The position numbers and the translations under genes were made by a program. A DNA stretch of 8,985 nt from JAZKFR01 sp040386295 (lineage in GTDB: Bacteria; Pseudomonadota; Gammaproteobacteria; Burkholderiales; Rhodocyclaceae): assembly GCA_040386295.1 (NCBI GenBank), contig JAZKFR010000169.1, positions 1-8,985 of the forward strand, written 5' to 3'. The notes under the pieces were generated by a model. It worked only from the letters and a program-made list of their open reading frames with translations. It searched no databases and had not been told where the DNA came from. Numbering within the stretch: position 1 is the stretch's first letter; each line of letters begins with the position of its first letter. Positions 7,043-8,985 of this stretch are shown in pieces.

Positions 7043-8985
7043 ATGGTAGTTACTCCGTCTTCAAGCCCGATAACGCAGCCTTGGGGTACCGCATCAACAC
7101 CGTTCGAAACCTTAGTTTCTACGCTTAGGAAAGAGCCTAATCCTAACGTTAAATGTAAAAATTTCGTTGAATATATTGAAAATAATGTATTTCACGAAAG
7201 GCAAGAGTCTTGTCGCAATAGTCTCAAGCTACTAGAGAACTTAAACAGTATCGATATCGAATATTTTTTCGATAGTAAGGACGAATTGCAGATTAAATTA
7301 GCTGAAATAAAGGGAGCTATTAATGAGTTTTTATTTAATAAGCAAACTGAAAAGAAGTTAAAAGAGATTATTTTTTCCATAGAAAGTATGGGTGAAGATG
7401 GTTTTGTGCAAGCTAGTCATTTTTTAGCTGATGAATATATCTTGTCTAATCAGCTTGATCCTGCGCTCACATACTTTGAGGGTAATCCTGGTTCTCTGCA
7501 AACGTTCATGCAATGCAAGGATAGGATTCAATTTTTGCCGCGAGGAAATTCGGTTCAGTGTCTGATTTCTATCGAAAAAAACGATTTCTTCCTAGGTCAT
7601 CTTGCGTGTCGCTACGCAATGAATAATGAGGTGCAAAAGCTGGAAATATTGCTACGCCACGGTGCCTCCCCGAATTTCGTCTCAAGAACGGGTAGTAATC
7701 CTATATTTTTCGCGGCTCTTAACGGCTGTGTTGAAGCGCTAAAATTGCTTGCCGAGTATGGTGCTAATTTCGCGCTCTCCCTAGAAAAGTTCCGAGGCAG
7801 CAATCCACTCCATCTGGCGATTGAAAAAGGTCAACCTGCCGTTGCTGAGTATTTGATAGCGCAACAAGCTGAATTATGGGCGGAAAACGCTGCGGGTCAT
7901 ACGCCGGCTAGCCTTGCCGTTTTCTCTGGGGAATGGCAGCTACTCCATTTAATTCTGACTTTTAGCCTGGACACGGAAATTGAAAAACCTAAAAAACTAT
8001 TGTGTCTACTCTTAGCCCTTGTTCAGGGTGACTTTCCTTCGCTTAAAGTCTTGCAAGCCCATGACCCAAGCCTTTTTGAGCCCGAGAGCTTTAAGGAGAT
8101 GCTTGCGCTTAAGCCGCGAAAATTCGAGTTTGACCAGATTTTGCAACGTTTATCTAATGAGCTCGGCACGCCAAAAGGGGAGGAAACTGCCGTTAGCATG
8201 ATTAATCGGATATTCGTATCTGCCCTATCGATTGCCCCCTATAGCGAACTGACTAGAACGCTCGCCAGAAAAGAAGCAGATGGGGGAAGGGCTGATTCCT
8301 TAATGATCAGAATGAATAAAATAAAAGAAAATTCTGACGCCATGTTGAAGGCAATAATTAAATTTTTTGGCGTTAATGATACATTTAAAGATTTTCTTAA
8401 TAAAAATAAAGAAAAACCCGCTGTTTTGGATGAAGTTAAACGAGATAATCTCTATGTTATTAAAGATTTGGATTCTTATTTTTCAGAGAATAAGACAACA
8501 GAACAAATCAAGGTTTTTAATGAGATAAACACATTATTCTTGGATCCTGAATGTGATCGCTTATTCGTCAATGCACTTCTTGTTGCTGCGTCGGCAGTGG
8601 AATGCCCTAAGGTAATTGAATTTCTAATCGGTCACGGCGCGAACGTTCAACTAATTGATGAACAGGGTCACACGGCAGCTTCTCTTGCAGCTGCTTTTGG
8701 TCAGACTGAGAACCTCAAAATGTTGGGTCAATTAGGGTTCAACTTGGATGAAGAGTTGGCTCGCCTTATGCGTGATGCATATGACTCCCTGTTGACTACG
8801 TCGGAAGCTTTTTTAGTTGACAAAGACACGGCTTACTCGAGCGTTTCCTCGAGTGTTTACCCGAATATTCTGAGGACTTTTGTAGCGGCAGGTGTAGACA
8901 TCGTCAAAATCCAAAATGACGTCGACGTACAAATCGCCGAGGCCGAACGAGCCCGCCTCCAAACCCAAACCGAAGCCGACCTCGC
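7043..8985 (+). CDS. Large ankyrin-repeat protein of unknown function, 3' end outside window
   Basis: One open frame runs from ATG 7043 to the window edge: 647 full codons, no stop. ATG 7043 is the first start after an in-frame stop at 7001-7003. Residues 1-185 are not recognised; they are charged, probably helical, with no signal peptide or membrane segment. Ankyrin-like repeats occupy about 186-320 (HLACRYAMNNEVQKLEILL; NPIFFAALNGCVEALKLL; NPLHLAIEKGQPAVAEYLI; HTPASLAVFSG). A lysine-rich AT-coded linker follows to about 508. A second cluster lies at 509-573 (VIEFLIGHGANVQLID; HTAASLAAAFGQ), with a degenerate half repeat near 608-625. The tail at 630-647 (QIAEAERARLQTQTEADL) looks like the start of a charged coiled coil. 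Ankyrin repeats bind proteins, so a cytoplasmic scaffold or an effector/toxin acting on host or rival proteins is possible. No enzymatic domain is visible. Low G+C sets it apart from the pump genes and suggests transfer. Confidence 0.85.
   Translation, partial: MVVTPSSSPITQPWGTASTPFETLVSTLRKEPNPNVKCKNFVEYIENNVFHERQESCRNSLKLLENLNSIDIEYFFDSKDELQIKLAEIKGAINEFLFNKQTEKKLKEIIFSIESMGEDGFVQASHFLADEYILSNQLDPALTYFEGNPGSLQTFMQCKDRIQFLPRGNSVQCLISIEKNDFFLGHLACRYAMNNEVQKLEILLRHGASPNFVSRTGSNPIFFAALNGCVEALKLLAEYGANFALSLEKFRGSNPLHLAIEKGQPAVAEYLIAQQAELWAENAAGHTPASLAVFSGEWQLLHLILTFSLDTEIEKPKKLLCLLLALVQGDFPSLKVLQAHDPSLFEPESFKEMLALKPRKFEFDQILQRLSNELGTPKGEETAVSMINRIFVSALSIAPYSELTRTLARKEADGGRADSLMIRMNKIKENSDAMLKAIIKFFGVNDTFKDFLNKNKEKPAVLDEVKRDNLYVIKDLDSYFSENKTTEQIKVFNEINTLFLDPECDRLFVNALLVAASAVECPKVIEFLIGHGANVQLIDEQGHTAASLAAAFGQTENLKMLGQLGFNLDEELARLMRDAYDSLLTTSEAFLVDKDTAYSSVSSSVYPNILRTFVAAGVDIVKIQNDVDVQIAEAERARLQTQTEADL
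8836..8859 (+). repeat. 12-base direct repeat within the ankyrin gene
   Basis: CTCGAGCGTTTC (8836-8847) is followed at once by CTCGAGTGTTTA (8848-8859), ten of twelve bases identical. The copies are in frame (period four codons) and encode the serine-rich YSSVSSSVYP stretch between the second ankyrin cluster and the degenerate half repeat. This looks like a small local duplication. Confidence 0.6.

Noticed and set aside
7192..8201. Short frames on both strands within the ankyrin region (for example 7612-7803 minus and 8019-8201 plus)
   Set aside because: They lie inside the single long ankyrin frame 7043-8985, which has clear repeat motifs. The short ones have none.

Overview
The window looks like draft proteobacterial DNA, possibly beta- or gammaproteobacterial, but genus cannot be read from it. 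The evidence is a tandem pair of heteromeric RND pump genes of the MdtB/MdtC (MuxB/MuxC) type, GC-rich with frequent TTG leucine codons. A run of ten N at 4073-4082 shows that this is a scaffolded assembly and not a finished sequence.

Layout. Bases 1-220 hold no convincing gene. Bases 221-3379 encode an intact MdtB-like RND permease of 1052 aa. After a 38-base gap with a good ribosome binding site, 3418-6693 encodes its MdtC-like partner. That second gene is disturbed. Immediately after Gly218 come the ten N, then about 148 bases coding for a piece of an unrelated protein, a polysaccharide deacetylase of the XrtA/PEP-CTERM exopolysaccharide type. The RND sequence then resumes exactly in frame at Trp272. 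Alignment with the first gene shows that eight RND codons are missing and 53 foreign or unknown codons replace them. A scaffolding or chimeric-contig error is the simplest explanation, and the repaired protein would be 1046 aa. Bases 6694-7042 are non-coding and hold a probable intrinsic terminator for the pump operon and a promoter-like sequence for the next gene. From 7043 to the window end runs one uninterrupted reading frame of at least 647 codons. It encodes a large AT-rich ankyrin-repeat protein of unknown function that is cut off by the window edge.

How the parts work together. The two RND proteins would form one inner-membrane heterotrimeric proton/drug antiporter. It needs a periplasmic adaptor (MdtA/MuxA) and an outer-membrane channel, and neither is in the window. 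The ankyrin protein has its own promoter-like sequence, lies behind a terminator and differs in base composition, so it is probably a separate and perhaps acquired unit. The most notable points are the deacetylase/RND chimera, which would mislead automatic annotation, and the uncharacterised ankyrin protein with its mosaic composition and abrupt codon-usage switch in the last ~90 bases.
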